From positions 2,071,177 through 2,113,915 of the forward strand of contig CP070761.1 of the NCBI GenBank assembly GCA_020348985.1: a stretch of DNA of 42,739 nucleotides, given 5' to 3'. Origin of the DNA: Candidatus Thorarchaeota archaeon (GTDB taxonomy: Archaea > Asgardarchaeota > Thorarchaeia > Thorarchaeales > Thorarchaeaceae). The position numbers and the translations under genes are program-made. Shown piece by piece: positions 1-8,082 of the stretch. Position 1 is the first letter of the stretch. The number at the start of each line of letters is the position of its first letter. The notes below the pieces were generated by a model, which worked only from the letters and a program-made list of their open reading frames with translations, ran no database searches and was not told the DNA's origin.

Positions 1-1
1 T

Positions 2-145
2 GATGATCTTCGTAAAGCTTCTGATGGAACAGACAACGTGATGCCACACATTGTGGATGCAGTGAAAGCGTACGCAACCGTCGGAGAAATCTGTCAAGTC
101 TGGAGAGACCTCTGGGGAGAATGGGAAGAGCCTAAGATCTTCTAG
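2..145 (+). CDS. Methylmalonyl-CoA mutase-type large subunit, C-terminal end only (5' cut by window)
   Basis: The frame is open from the window edge to the TAG at 143-145 and gives the last 47 residues. They align without gaps to the end of the full mutase large subunit at 25120-26784: both carry a NLMP/NVMP-like stretch, then VK-Y-AT-GEIC, then a short acidic tail. This is therefore a second mutase large subunit of the coenzyme B12-dependent acyl-CoA mutase family. Whether its substrate is methylmalonyl-CoA, isobutyryl-CoA or another acyl-CoA cannot be told, because the substrate-binding part lies outside the window. No B12-domain gene follows it, so it may share the one at 23722 or have its own upstream. 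Confidence 0.8.
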   Translation, partial: DDLRKASDGTDNVMPHIVDAVKAYATVGEICQVWRDLWGEWEEPKIF

Positions 146-158
146 AAATGTTTCAGAT

Positions 159-215
159 TCAGTCATCATCAGTAGACTGACTATCCTCCCTCTCCTCTGG
201 CTCTCTTCTTTTTGA
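159..215 (+). terminator. Probable terminator of the upstream mutase gene
   Basis: A 6-bp inverted repeat (TCAGTC at 159-164, GACTGA at 175-180) starts 13 bases after the mutase stop. A long pyrimidine tract ending in TTTTT (211-215) follows it. The stem is short, so this is a weak call. It overlaps the 3' end of the small minus-strand gene at 159-311. Confidence 0.35.
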
Positions 216-311
216 AGATCGCTCATCTTTCCAACAATCAATACAAAGCCTGCGACCAGCACGTACTCTCTTGCCGTACCTGACATATGTGGAGCAATTG
301 TCGCAGGACAT
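159..311 (-). CDS. 50-residue zinc-knuckle protein (hypothetical)
   Basis: On the minus strand an ATG at 311 opens a 50-codon frame ending at the TGA at 161-159. The protein has two cysteine pairs, CDNC at residues 3-6 and CIDC at 23-26, separated by a basic stretch. A 24-residue hydrophilic tail rich in Glu, Arg and Asp follows. The paired CxxC arrangement is typical of small archaeal zinc ribbons. I see no clear ribosome binding site. The call rests on the cysteine spacing and on the gene filling an otherwise empty gap, convergent with the mutase gene. The function is unknown; nucleic-acid or protein binding is only a guess. Confidence 0.5.
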   Translation of the reverse strand: MSCDNCSTYVRYGKRVRAGRRLCIDCWKDERSSKRREPEEREDSQSTDDD

Positions 312-457
312 ATCATAATGAACTCAATTCTGTGCAAGATTAACCCTTTGTTATGGACTGAACCTAGAACCATGGAGTTAGTTATCATGCTGCAAGAATC
401 CAGGACGTGAGGCCTCCCCCCTCCCACACCTTCCTCGAATCAGCACCCATCCGGATG

Positions 458-2356
458 TCATTGCATGGGCCTAGTCTTCTTGCAGATCAAACCACCAACG
501 ACAACGACTACTGCCAGTCCCAAGAATCCTGGTACAAGTGCCATCGATAAGTCCGATGGCGGTGGATAGCCATGCACATGGGGCGGTGGTGTTCCTGTTG
601 CTGGTGCTGCCGGATACGTAGTCTGAGTTGTGTCAACAGACTCCAAAACACTCTCCGGTTCATCGAGAGTGAGGATAATGGCAGTGTACCCTCTGACGAT
701 TATACCATAGTAAAGGGCCAGAGTAACAATCTCCTCTTGAAGGACTTCCGAACCTTGCTCCAACCGAATCAGATCGAGGAGGTACGAGATTCGGTGCAAT
801 GCCCAAGCGTACTCGATGTGCTTCATTTCGGTCGAACCCACACCAGCTGAGTTCTGATAGGTTTCTGTTCCGCTTGGATAGTCAATTGTTGTGTCTATAG
901 TTAGAGATTCAGAGTATCGGCCACTTATCACAACCTCTGTGCCATTGAAGAATGGCGTGTTGTCCAACGGCCGTAAACACGAGACCTGAGTCGCCCCTTG
1001 GATCTCGATGCTGTAGGAATCAGCTATGGGAGTAGAGAACATATTATAGAAGTCAATTAGTTGACTTGTCGCATCTCCGCCCGGCTGCACGAATGCGAAG
1101 AAACCATCGTTTTGTGAGGCGATGTTTGCCATCAGGTTCTCATCATCATCATAACCAAAGGCCAGAGTTGAGATTGAAACGTTAAGCGAGTTGCTCTCAC
1201 TAATAGCTGTGAGAATCGTTTCAGGGCTTGTTATGCCAACCGTTGGTTGACCGTCAGATAGAACTAGCATTGCTTTTGCATTATCACTTGATGTGAACGT
1301 GGCAAGTCCTGTGATAACCGCATCGTGGAAGTTCGTACCACCACCGGCCGCACGACCAGTCACCCACTGCTTTGCTTCTTCAACACTAGAGGCCGATGCT
1401 AGACGTGGTTCATCCCAGAGACTATGAACTTCATCTGAGAATGCAATGATGTTGAACAGGTCTCCTGAATTGAGATCATCAATCATAGAGTTGAATGCAA
1501 CCTTGGCTTGATCGATTTTCTCACCTGCCATTGATCCAGAGATGTCGAGAATGAATACATACTGCCTCTGTGCTTGTTCTTCGTCACCTTCGATACTCGG
1601 AGCCAGCAAGTAGAGAAAGAAGTTGTCGCTGCCGTTGTTACAGGTAAGGAGCTGACTTCCGCCAACCTGTCTGTCAAGCGCATAGATGATTGTGAATTCT
1701 GAGGGGAGGTAAACGCCGGTTGATTCGTACTCTATGGCAACCCCATCAGGCAGTTCAGTAGCCTGGAAGCCCGTGAATCCTGAAATGCTGTATCCAGATA
1801 TCGGGGCAAACCGTGATCGAATGCTGAAATCGAAATCGAAGTTCGCGATTATCATCTCACCACTAGCAATTGGAATACCCAATGAGTAAATACCCACATG
1901 ACGAGTTAGCATCCCTTCAATGTAGACAGTTAGCAATGCATCTGTTCCATTCTCGACGTTGAGGGCTACCTGGTACCCTCCGCTTCTACTAAGAACTAAT
2001 ACAGCAGTTTCTCCGGCTTCGACGCTCTCGTTGTAGGTCTCAATTGCCTCTAGTTCTCTCTCCGCACGACCCCAAAACAGGTTATCACCTAGCCTCAATG
2101 AGATGTTACTGAGCTTGACTCCATTGCCTAGGCCAAAGAACCAGCTAGTCTCCCTCGCAGTTGACGATGCAGTGTTATCGTAGAAGATCTCGTACGTCAT
2201 ATTCACGTAGTTGTCAGTTATTCCGCCGCGGATGGCCACGGAAGAAGGGTCCATTACATCAGTCTGAGCTACCACAGTAGCTGGCACACTAGCTATCACC
2301 GCCGAAACAAGAATCACGGCTATCGCTACCACTGATAAGGATCTGACTCCCCTCAT
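458..2356 (-). CDS. Membrane-anchored surface protein with VIT and VWA domains
   Basis: The 632-residue protein starts with a signal peptide (about residues 1-30, ending near VVAQT). A VIT-like domain follows (about 38-165), then a von Willebrand A domain (about 265-430) with a complete MIDAS metal site: DISGS at 271-275, the Thr of GGGTN near 341 and the Asp of SDGQ near 368. A Pro-rich linker leads to a C-terminal transmembrane helix and a short basic tail. This is the layout of inter-alpha-trypsin-inhibitor heavy-chain-like proteins. The domain would sit outside the cell and bind a ligand through a divalent cation. Start choice: GAGGTG (complement of 2364-2369) lies 7 bases before the ATG. 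The partner is unknown. The next gene upstream on the same strand is a membrane protein, but a terminator-like hairpin separates them. Confidence 0.85.
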   Translation of the reverse strand: MRGVRSLSVVAIAVILVSAVIASVPATVVAQTDVMDPSSVAIRGGITDNYVNMTYEIFYDNTASSTARETSWFFGLGNGVKLSNISLRLGDNLFWGRAERELEAIETYNESVEAGETAVLVLSRSGGYQVALNVENGTDALLTVYIEGMLTRHVGIYSLGIPIASGEMIIANFDFDFSIRSRFAPISGYSISGFTGFQATELPDGVAIEYESTGVYLPSEFTIIYALDRQVGGSQLLTCNNGSDNFFLYLLAPSIEGDEEQAQRQYVFILDISGSMAGEKIDQAKVAFNSMIDDLNSGDLFNIIAFSDEVHSLWDEPRLASASSVEEAKQWVTGRAAGGGTNFHDAVITGLATFTSSDNAKAMLVLSDGQPTVGITSPETILTAISESNSLNVSISTLAFGYDDDENLMANIASQNDGFFAFVQPGGDATSQLIDFYNMFSTPIADSYSIEIQGATQVSCLRPLDNTPFFNGTEVVISGRYSESLTIDTTIDYPSGTETYQNSAGVGSTEMKHIEYAWALHRISYLLDLIRLEQGSEVLQEEIVTLALYYGIIVRGYTAIILTLDEPESVLESVDTTQTTYPAAPATGTPPPHVHGYPPPSDLSMALVPGFLGLAVVVVVGGLICKKTRPMQ

Positions 2357-2650
2357 ACAAATACACCTCGCGTAAAACGGTAAGGTAGTTTCTGTGTGCT
2401 GCTCAACACAACGATTGCGCGAATCTCTCTAAGTTCCTCACCGTTCGACACTGCCAAGATTCTCCTTGAGCCTGGTTCAACAGACTATCGCTTTCTAGGC
2501 CCATGCATACGAAATCAACCCCATGTGTACATACGTAAGGAAGATATTGATTCTAGTCATAGAACATTGCGTACTATCTTTAGAACATTGGAAGAAGAAA
2601 CAACCGGTGCATCATCTGAACCAGGATGTCAATTCGAAAAAGAGTCGAGA
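2357..2650. other. Gap between two minus-strand genes, no gene seen
   Basis: Between the start of the VWA gene and the terminator of the membrane-protein gene I find no convincing coding sequence. The plus-strand frames here (to about 116 codons) have no ribosome binding site and no recognisable protein features. The segment should hold the promoter of the VWA gene, but I cannot point to a clear TATA box. Confidence 0.5.
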
Positions 2651-2670
2651 AGGGAGGATTCCTCCTCCCT
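2651..2670 (-). terminator. Hairpin terminator of the membrane-protein gene
   Basis: AGGGAGGA (2651-2658) and TCCTCCCT (2663-2670) form a perfect 8-bp stem with a 4-base loop, 12 bases past the stop of the minus-strand gene at 2683. Read on the minus strand, the stem is followed after about 11 bases by a TTTTT run. Confidence 0.6.
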
Positions 2671-2682
2671 CCGTCTTGAATC

Positions 2683-3576
2683 TCAGTATGAAGCAGCGGC
2701 CTCAGGCTTGTTCTTCGCACCTATTCTCGTTATGGTCCATATGTAGAAGGCAAGCAGCAAGAATCCAAGCAGCAGCTGCACTCCTAGAAAACTGGCCCCT
2801 GAGAAGAAGTCAATGAAGAACTGAATCGAGGATGGGAATGTTCCGACCGTTATGACTCCTGTCCATGGATACACAAGTCCCGCCAATGGCACATAGGCTA
2901 GGACGTTGTACGTTACGCCAATCATGAACACAAGAGCGGTGAATGTATAGAAGATCTTGATTAGCGGCTCAAAGAGCCTAGCCAGAATGCCAAACTTCAC
3001 AAAGAGCTTGAATAGGCTGGATAGGAACAAAAGTATCCCAAATACGACTGTCAATCCTCCACCAAAGAACAAGAAATGCGGCATCATGTGATTGTAACTA
3101 TTCACGAGTAGTAGGTCGTCAATCGTTGCGCTTGGGTTGAGTCCTAGCGCAAAGAAGACAGCTCCCAAGACTATCAAGAGCCCTATCAGTAGCTGAATAA
3201 TCATCTTGATGAATTCCCAATTCGCCATTCGCGGCTCAAGGATTGGCATCAAGAAGTACAGTAGACCAACTATCAAGGTCACTACCCCAGCTATTACAAG
3301 AGCCGGGACTGCGACCAATACAACCACTGAATTGATCATAATCGACAATCCGAGGCAGATGTAAGCCATGTCCTTCCTGTCCATCGAGTAGTACAGAGGA
3401 ATCATCAATCCAAGTACTAGTGTGAAGTAGTACATCCATACTAATACAAAATTGGCTCCTGCTACTGCCGTGTATCCTGATGTAAGCGTCCATGGCATAT
3501 ACATCAGATAGAAGAACATTAGGCCGACTGCGGTCATACTGCCGATTATCGCCTTAAAGTCCATGTCATTCTCCAT
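2683..3576 (-). CDS. Multi-pass membrane protein, unknown function
   Basis: The 297-residue protein is almost entirely hydrophobic, with about eight predicted membrane helices and short polar loops. It ends in a short polar tail (GAKNKPEAAASY). I recognise no family motif and no conserved charged residues inside the helices that would suggest a channel or carrier type. A GAGG stretch lies about 13 bases before the ATG, and a TATA-like box at 3635-3644 is well placed to drive it. It lies upstream of the VWA surface-protein gene on the same strand, but the hairpin at 2651 argues for separate transcription. Confidence 0.7.
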   Translation of the reverse strand: MENDMDFKAIIGSMTAVGLMFFYLMYMPWTLTSGYTAVAGANFVLVWMYYFTLVLGLMIPLYYSMDRKDMAYICLGLSIMINSVVVLVAVPALVIAGVVTLIVGLLYFLMPILEPRMANWEFIKMIIQLLIGLLIVLGAVFFALGLNPSATIDDLLLVNSYNHMMPHFLFFGGGLTVVFGILLFLSSLFKLFVKFGILARLFEPLIKIFYTFTALVFMIGVTYNVLAYVPLAGLVYPWTGVITVGTFPSSIQFFIDFFSGASFLGVQLLLGFLLLAFYIWTITRIGAKNKPEAAASY

Positions 3577-3634
3577 TTACCACACGTCCTCGGCGCATCG
3601 GCCGAAAACTGTTGTTTCCAAGGTGCCCAAACCG

Positions 3635-3644
3635 AGATATATGT
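3635..3644 (-). promoter_or_regulatory. TATA-like box for the membrane-protein gene
   Basis: On the minus strand this reads GACATATATC. A start about 25 bases downstream would give a leader of roughly 35 bases before the ATG at 3576. Confidence 0.45.
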
Positions 3645-3729
3645 CATCGTGGTTAGTGAAAATAAGGCGCCATTGGGCTATTTTCTGAGAAAGAACAGTT
3701 TGTACATTGACATCCTACTGCGACTATGC

Positions 3730-3768
3730 AAAAAAAAGGGAGTGGAGAACCAAGGTCTCCTCTCCCCC
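3730..3768 (-). terminator. Strong intrinsic terminator with no assigned gene
   Basis: GGGAGTGGAGA (3738-3748) pairs with TCTCCTCTCCC (3756-3766), with one T/T mismatch and a 7-base loop. On the minus strand the stem runs directly into eight T (complement of 3730-3737). It lies upstream, not downstream, of the gene at 2683-3576, and no convincing minus-strand protein gene ends before it. The transcript it stops must start between about 3770 and 4063. Confidence 0.6.
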
Positions 3769-3975
3769 ACGATTCCCATTCTTCTGGCTTTATGGCGAGA
3801 GACTTTGGAATGCGGATCCCCTCCAATCACACACAAACGCCATTGGGGTGGCAGACAAATGGGCTGTCGGAGTCAGAACGCAGCAAGCAGCCGCTAATCT
3901 AACTCAAGTCTATTGCGGAACTTCGACTAATCAAGATGTGTTACCACTCGGCGTTACAAATTGTACACACGTAGC
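3767..3975 (-). ncRNA. Candidate small RNA upstream of the FAD oxidase gene (tentative)
   Basis: The gap 3577-4063 has no credible protein gene: all minus-strand frames are broken by stops every 10-40 codons, and the plus-strand frames have no ribosome binding site. A TATA-like CATAAATAGG (minus, 3995-4004) could start a transcript near 3975, which the terminator at 3730-3768 would end. Within it the segments at about 3769-3780 and 3811-3822 can pair (9 of 11 positions), as can those near 3813-3822 and 3842-3851, so stem-loops can be drawn. I do not recognise the RNA as tRNA, 5S, SRP or RNase P RNA. The same AT-rich box could instead serve the plus-strand gene at 4064. Confidence 0.3.
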
Positions 3976-4063
3976 GAAGGCCTCTGAGTCGATGCCTATT
4001 TATGCGGGGACTTGTCAGCCCGCTCCGCATTAGACGATAAGATGTTCAGATTCAGAACTGGAC

Positions 4064-5593
4064 ATGGAGGATTATCGATTGGAGTACAACAAAGTCACTG
4101 ACGAAGTTGTGAAGAAACTCGTGGCAATCTGCGGCGAAGATAATGTCACCACAAGTGAGCCTCTTCGTCATAGCTATATGGCTCGCGGCATTATGGGTTT
4201 GGAGGCTGTTCTTCCTGAGGCCGTCGTACGACCCGCCAATGCTGAGGAGGTCGCCAAGGTCCTTGTTGTGGCGAATGAGAACCTGAGCCCAGTCACACCT
4301 GCAGCAGGAGGACTGAGTGGAGGCTTTGCACTTCCCGCGATTGAGCCTGGCGGAATTCTGATGGACATGACTCGGATGGACAAGATGGAAGTCGATGTCG
4401 AGAACCGTGTCATGATTGTTGAACCAGGCGTCAAGTCTGGAGACGCATGGAGGATCTTCAAGACCAATTATCCCGAATGGGCACCACCAATCCCCGACGG
4501 TGCGCCTCCTGCGGCCACTGTACTTGGGGACGCCATTGAGCGTGGTTTCTCGCTTGTGACAGGAGTCTACGGACCTCAGGCAGACATGATAATGGGCCTC
4601 GAGATCGTGCTACCAAACGGCGAGATGTTTCACACGGGTTCTTGGGCTCTGCCTGGGGCAAAGCCGTTCTACCGCTGGGGTGTTGGACCTAATCCTGATG
4701 GTCTATTCTTGGGCTCACAGGGTTCGATGGGCATCATCACCAAGGCTGCAATCAAGATGGTTCCTCATCCACATTTCAAGACAGTCGTTGCTTATGGAGG
4801 CGAGACCTGGGATGACATAATCGTCCCTGCGTGGGAGATCTCAAAGCACGAGATGGGTATCGGCGAGCGAACCGTCATGGTCCAAGGAGGAAACTACGAG
4901 CTTGTCATGACACGCTGGCCCAAGGAGAAGGTGCCAATTGACTACGAGTTCTACAAGAAGATTGGAGTCGACAAAAAGTGGATGAACTACGAATGCTGGG
5001 CATGGACCCAGGAGGAACTTGATTTCACTTTGAAAGGCATAGACCAAGTCTACAAGGATTATGAGACAAAGACTCAGAGGCTGACTCCCAAGCAGGAACT
5101 CCATCCCAAGCAGGTTGCCTCACGGCTCAAGAAGCCAAACAAGATTGCAATCCCTTACGCACTTTGGCAGGCCGGGTTCTTGTTCATCACTTGGTATTGC
5201 CCATGGCTTGAGAGCCCCAAGATGATGGAGGAGTATTGTGCTGCAATGGCGAACCACGGATTCCCAGAGACCATGTGGGTTGCCTCCATCGACCACGCTA
5301 GGCAGGCAATCGTTATGCCAATCCTGTGCTTTGACAGCACGGAGGAAGGTATCTACGACAAGATCCGCGAGTTCAATCTGGAGACCACTAAGTCGTTCTT
5401 GAAGAAGGGTTGGATCAACTATCGGCCGGATCCATTCGTCCACGCTCCAGAGACGTTCACCAAGACAAAGGAGTACTACAAGATGCTTGTGAAGTTCAGA
5501 AAGGTCCTTGACCCGAATCTGATTCTTCATCCAGGCAGGCTTGCAATACCATGGGGCTCTGTAACCAATCTTCCCAATCCGTACGAGGAGTGA
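4064..5593 (+). CDS. FAD-linked oxidase (GlcD / p-cresol methylhydroxylase-like flavoprotein)
   Basis: The 509-residue protein has an N-terminal FAD-binding type 4 domain (about residues 25-220). It shows the PxAVVRPANAEEV opening, a Gly-rich AAGGLSGG phosphate-binding turn near 80, and the LFLGSQGSMGIIT segment typical of this fold. The C-terminal half matches FAD-linked oxidase C domains and ends with the usual DPNLILHPGR signature. Family members oxidise 2-hydroxy acids, D-lactate, glycolate or phenolic compounds. The Fe-S gene 70 bases downstream suggests a two-component dehydrogenase passing electrons from FAD to clusters. The substrate cannot be read from the sequence. No clear ribosome binding site precedes the ATG. 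A TATA-like CTATTTATG at 3996-4004 would give a short leader. Confidence 0.88.
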   Translation: MEDYRLEYNKVTDEVVKKLVAICGEDNVTTSEPLRHSYMARGIMGLEAVLPEAVVRPANAEEVAKVLVVANENLSPVTPAAGGLSGGFALPAIEPGGILMDMTRMDKMEVDVENRVMIVEPGVKSGDAWRIFKTNYPEWAPPIPDGAPPAATVLGDAIERGFSLVTGVYGPQADMIMGLEIVLPNGEMFHTGSWALPGAKPFYRWGVGPNPDGLFLGSQGSMGIITKAAIKMVPHPHFKTVVAYGGETWDDIIVPAWEISKHEMGIGERTVMVQGGNYELVMTRWPKEKVPIDYEFYKKIGVDKKWMNYECWAWTQEELDFTLKGIDQVYKDYETKTQRLTPKQELHPKQVASRLKKPNKIAIPYALWQAGFLFITWYCPWLESPKMMEEYCAAMANHGFPETMWVASIDHARQAIVMPILCFDSTEEGIYDKIREFNLETTKSFLKKGWINYRPDPFVHAPETFTKTKEYYKMLVKFRKVLDPNLILHPGRLAIPWGSVTNLPNPYEE

Positions 5594-5648
5594 AAGATTT
5601 GGAGTCGAGAAAAGTTACAGAACGTAACATTGAATATAAGATAAGAAT

Positions 5649-5656
5649 GGAGGAGA
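5649..5656 (+). promoter_or_regulatory. Ribosome binding site of the Fe-S gene
   Basis: GGAGGAGA lies 7 bases before the ATG at 5664 and fixes that start. An upstream reading of the frame has no comparable site. Confidence 0.7.
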
Positions 5657-5663
5657 AGATGCT

Positions 5664-6971
5664 ATGACAAGTCTGGAAGAACTTCGCAGAGTCAACGCAC
5701 GCTGTATTCACTGTCGAGCATGTCAGTACGCTTACTCCGGTGAACCGGACAAAGAGGGTGAGACCGAAGAGTACACCGGAATGCTTCAGGGATGTCCTGC
5801 TGGCATCTACTACGGCTGGGAAGGCTACTTCAATTCTGGAAAGCAATGGATGACTCGAGCGTTCCTTAACGGTGAGCTACCAGCAAGCCGAGAGCTGCTT
5901 GAGATAGCTGAAGCCTGCACAACCTGTGGAATGTGCGAGACCCAGTGTGAGAACTATATCGACACGGTAGCAATCACTGAGGCATTACGCGCCGCAGTAA
6001 TCGAGGCTGGAGTCGAACCACTCGACAAACACAAGGGCTTCGCCGTGCGTGTTGGCGATGACGGCTTGCGTAATCCGTACAACGAGCCGAGGGCAGAACG
6101 CACCAAGTGGTTCGCCGGCAAGGTTGACAACAAGGATGCCAAGGTTGCTTACTTTGTGGGCTGCACTGCTGCATACCGAGAGCAGCAGATTGCGGAGCAT
6201 ACGGCTAGTATAATGGACAAGCTTGGAATAGAATACACAGTCCTTACCGATGAGGTATGTTGCGGGTCTCCGATTCTAAGGACCGGTCAGCGAGATGTCT
6301 TCAGGAAAGTGATGGAGGAGAACAAGGAGTTGTACAAGGACTTCGACCTAGTTCTCTTCAGTTGCGCGGGTTGCTACAAGACGTTCAGAAACGACTATCC
6401 GACCATGAGCGGTGAGCCTTTACCGTTCAAGGTGCGTCACGCGGTTGAGTACGTCTATGATCTCGTGGCCGAAGGCAAGCTCAAGATTGAGAAACCCTAC
6501 AGCAAGAAGGTCACGTGGCACGATCCCTGTCACAGCATTCGACACGTTGGTATCGCAATCGAGAAGGAAATTCTCGAGAACTCTGAGAACTGGTTGCTGG
6601 ACAGCAGAGCCGGGAAGAAGGCAAAGGAGAAGCACTTCGAGATCCCACGTGTTGTTCTAAATGCTATTCCAGGTCTAGAGCTTCATGAGATGTATCGGAT
6701 CAAGGGTGACAGCTTCTGTTGTGGTGCGGGAGGCGGCGTAAAAGCGCAGTTCCCAGATTTTGCACTATCCACAGCCAAGGAGAGACTGAAAGAGGCTGCA
6801 TCTACTGGTTCTGAGGTCATCATGACCTCGTGTCCCTTCTGTGTGACGAATTTCACCCACGGAATTGAGGCACTCCAAAAGGAGGAACAGGAGACTGGGG
6901 CAGACCTATCCGCGGCTGGCTCCAAGCTGGAAGTAGTTGAGCTTCTAGAGCTTCTTGATTCGCTCTTGTGA
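5664..6971 (+). CDS. Iron-sulfur oxidoreductase with two CCG domains (GlcF/HdrD-like)
   Basis: The 435-residue protein starts with two 4Fe-4S-type cysteine sets (CIHCRAC with a later GCP near residues 13-45; CTTCGMC...C near 85-95). Two cysteine-rich CCG domains follow. The first carries VGC, EVCCGS and SCAGC; the second carries HDPCH, FCCGAGGG and SCPFC. This is the arrangement of GlcF, the LutA/LldE group and HdrD, which accept electrons from a flavoprotein and pass them to quinones, thiols or another carrier. It follows the FAD oxidase gene on the same strand with 70 bases between, so the two most likely act as one dehydrogenase. No membrane helix is visible. The first cluster has an insertion between its cysteines, so its cluster type is uncertain. 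Confidence 0.88.
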   Translation: MTSLEELRRVNARCIHCRACQYAYSGEPDKEGETEEYTGMLQGCPAGIYYGWEGYFNSGKQWMTRAFLNGELPASRELLEIAEACTTCGMCETQCENYIDTVAITEALRAAVIEAGVEPLDKHKGFAVRVGDDGLRNPYNEPRAERTKWFAGKVDNKDAKVAYFVGCTAAYREQQIAEHTASIMDKLGIEYTVLTDEVCCGSPILRTGQRDVFRKVMEENKELYKDFDLVLFSCAGCYKTFRNDYPTMSGEPLPFKVRHAVEYVYDLVAEGKLKIEKPYSKKVTWHDPCHSIRHVGIAIEKEILENSENWLLDSRAGKKAKEKHFEIPRVVLNAIPGLELHEMYRIKGDSFCCGAGGGVKAQFPDFALSTAKERLKEAASTGSEVIMTSCPFCVTNFTHGIEALQKEEQETGADLSAAGSKLEVVELLELLDSLL

Positions 6972-6981
6972 TTCATTTCCG

Positions 6982-7019
6982 AAGATCCTGCCTCGGGCAG
7001 GGTCTTTCGCTTCCTTTTC
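6982..7019 (+). terminator. Hairpin terminator of the oxidase / Fe-S genes
   Basis: AAGATCCTGCC (6982-6992) pairs with GGCAGGGTCTT (6996-7006) over 11 positions with one T-G wobble and a 3-base loop. The pyrimidine tract TTCGCTTCCTTTTCC follows. It stands between two convergent genes. Confidence 0.6.
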
Positions 7020-7039
7020 CATTCGGCTATTGACGCGTG

Positions 7040-7945
7040 CTATGCCTTTTTAGCATGTTCTGAAATGGCATCAATAATTCTGGGCGCCACTTCCACAGGT
7101 ATGCTATGACCCATTCCTTCTATTATGAGGAGCTTTGAACCAACGATTGCCTCCGCCGTAGCTTTTCCACATTCAACAGGTACAAGCGGGTCAGCGTCTC
7201 CGTGAATCACCAAAGTTGGCGTCTTTACTTCTCCTAGTTTTTGAGTACGATCACCGACTGCAAGAATCGCCATAAGTTGCCGTGCACTTCCATCAGGATA
7301 GTAGCTTCGGTCGAAATCATTCCCAGCCTTCTCTCTCACCAAATCTTCGTCTATCGGAAAGACTGGACCATTCAAAACCTTCCAGGCCTTCACGGAGTCT
7401 TCGATGTACTTCTCACGAGAAGGGGACGGCGGGGATAGCAGTACTGTCTGGGCTTCAGAAGATGGCCCAGGCAAATCAGGATTGTTTGTTGATGACATTA
7501 TCGAAGTCAGTGTGCGAACTCGCTCTGGATACTCTGTAGCAATTATCTGGGCTATCATTCCACCCATCGAGGCTCCCATGACATGTGCCGATTCAATGTC
7601 CAACGCGTCAAGCAGACCTATCGCATCTGCGGCCATATCTTGAAGGGAATACGGAGGATTGAGCTCCTTTCCGTACATTACTGCACCTACTATTGCCATG
7701 AGGTTGGGCGGTCCAGCTTCCTCAATCTTTGTTGATCGACCAATATCACGATTATCGAAGCGGATGACCCAGAATCCTTGAGAGGCCAACTGCTCACAGA
7801 ATTCCACATCCCACCGAGTCATTTGGGAAGCTAATCCCATCACAAGCAGCAACGGTGGGTCTGATTCCTCTCCGAATGTATCATAGGCAATTTCTATGTT
7901 GTTTGCCTCTACAGTATTTTCCTCAGTGTGTTTTACTTTCTCCAA
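7040..7945 (-). CDS. Alpha/beta hydrolase
   Basis: This is an alpha/beta-hydrolase fold protein of about 301 residues. It has the oxyanion-region LLVMGLASQ, the FDNRDIGRS turn common in esterase-like members, the nucleophile elbow GASMGG, the acid-containing HGDADPLVP loop and a late catalytic His in GMGHSIP. I place the start at the TTG at 7945, because GGAGG (complement of 7953-7957) lies 7 bases before it and a TATA-like box at 8037-8046 would start transcription near 8015. A longer frame opens at an ATG at 8032, upstream of that predicted start point, so I reject it. Substrate unknown. The gene is convergent with the Fe-S gene. Confidence 0.8.
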   Translation of the reverse strand: MEKVKHTEENTVEANNIEIAYDTFGEESDPPLLLVMGLASQMTRWDVEFCEQLASQGFWVIRFDNRDIGRSTKIEEAGPPNLMAIVGAVMYGKELNPPYSLQDMAADAIGLLDALDIESAHVMGASMGGMIAQIIATEYPERVRTLTSIMSSTNNPDLPGPSSEAQTVLLSPPSPSREKYIEDSVKAWKVLNGPVFPIDEDLVREKAGNDFDRSYYPDGSARQLMAILAVGDRTQKLGEVKTPTLVIHGDADPLVPVECGKATAEAIVGSKLLIIEGMGHSIPVEVAPRIIDAISEHAKKA

Positions 7946-8036
7946 TACCACGCCTCCGAATTGCAGCAGTACCAAGTGGTGTGCCGATTGATATCTCTTT
8001 TTCCCGTTTGGGGTCCAGGAACCGGCAGTCACCAGC

Positions 8037-8046
8037 TTAATATACC
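8037..8046 (-). promoter_or_regulatory. TATA-like box for the alpha/beta hydrolase gene
   Basis: On the minus strand this reads GGTATATTAA. It predicts a transcript start near 8015, which supports the TTG start at 7945. Confidence 0.45.
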
Positions 8047-8082
8047 GGGGTCGTCATAGAGCGGTGTTATGTAAATGAGCAT

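Noticed and set aside
463..2506. 12-base inverted repeat (463-474 against 2495-2506) flanking the VWA gene
   Set aside because: Many 12-base matches are expected by chance in a window of this size. No target-site duplication or transposase is present.
3850..3900. GTCAG...AAGCAGCC segment resembling the SRP RNA helix 8 pattern on the plus strand
   Set aside because: The GGAA-type loop and its closing pairs are missing, and the outer arms do not pair.
3941..4030. 29-codon minus-strand frame ending in YVCTICNAEW, like a zinc knuckle
   Set aside because: Only one CxxC, no ribosome binding site, and it covers the TATA-like box proposed for the small RNA. Too short to support alone.
3707..4033. 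108-codon plus-strand frame before the FAD oxidase gene
   Set aside because: No ribosome binding site, no recognisable protein features, and it runs through the terminator hairpin.
5120..5530. 136-codon minus-strand frame inside the FAD oxidase gene
   Set aside because: Shadow frame of a well-supported gene.
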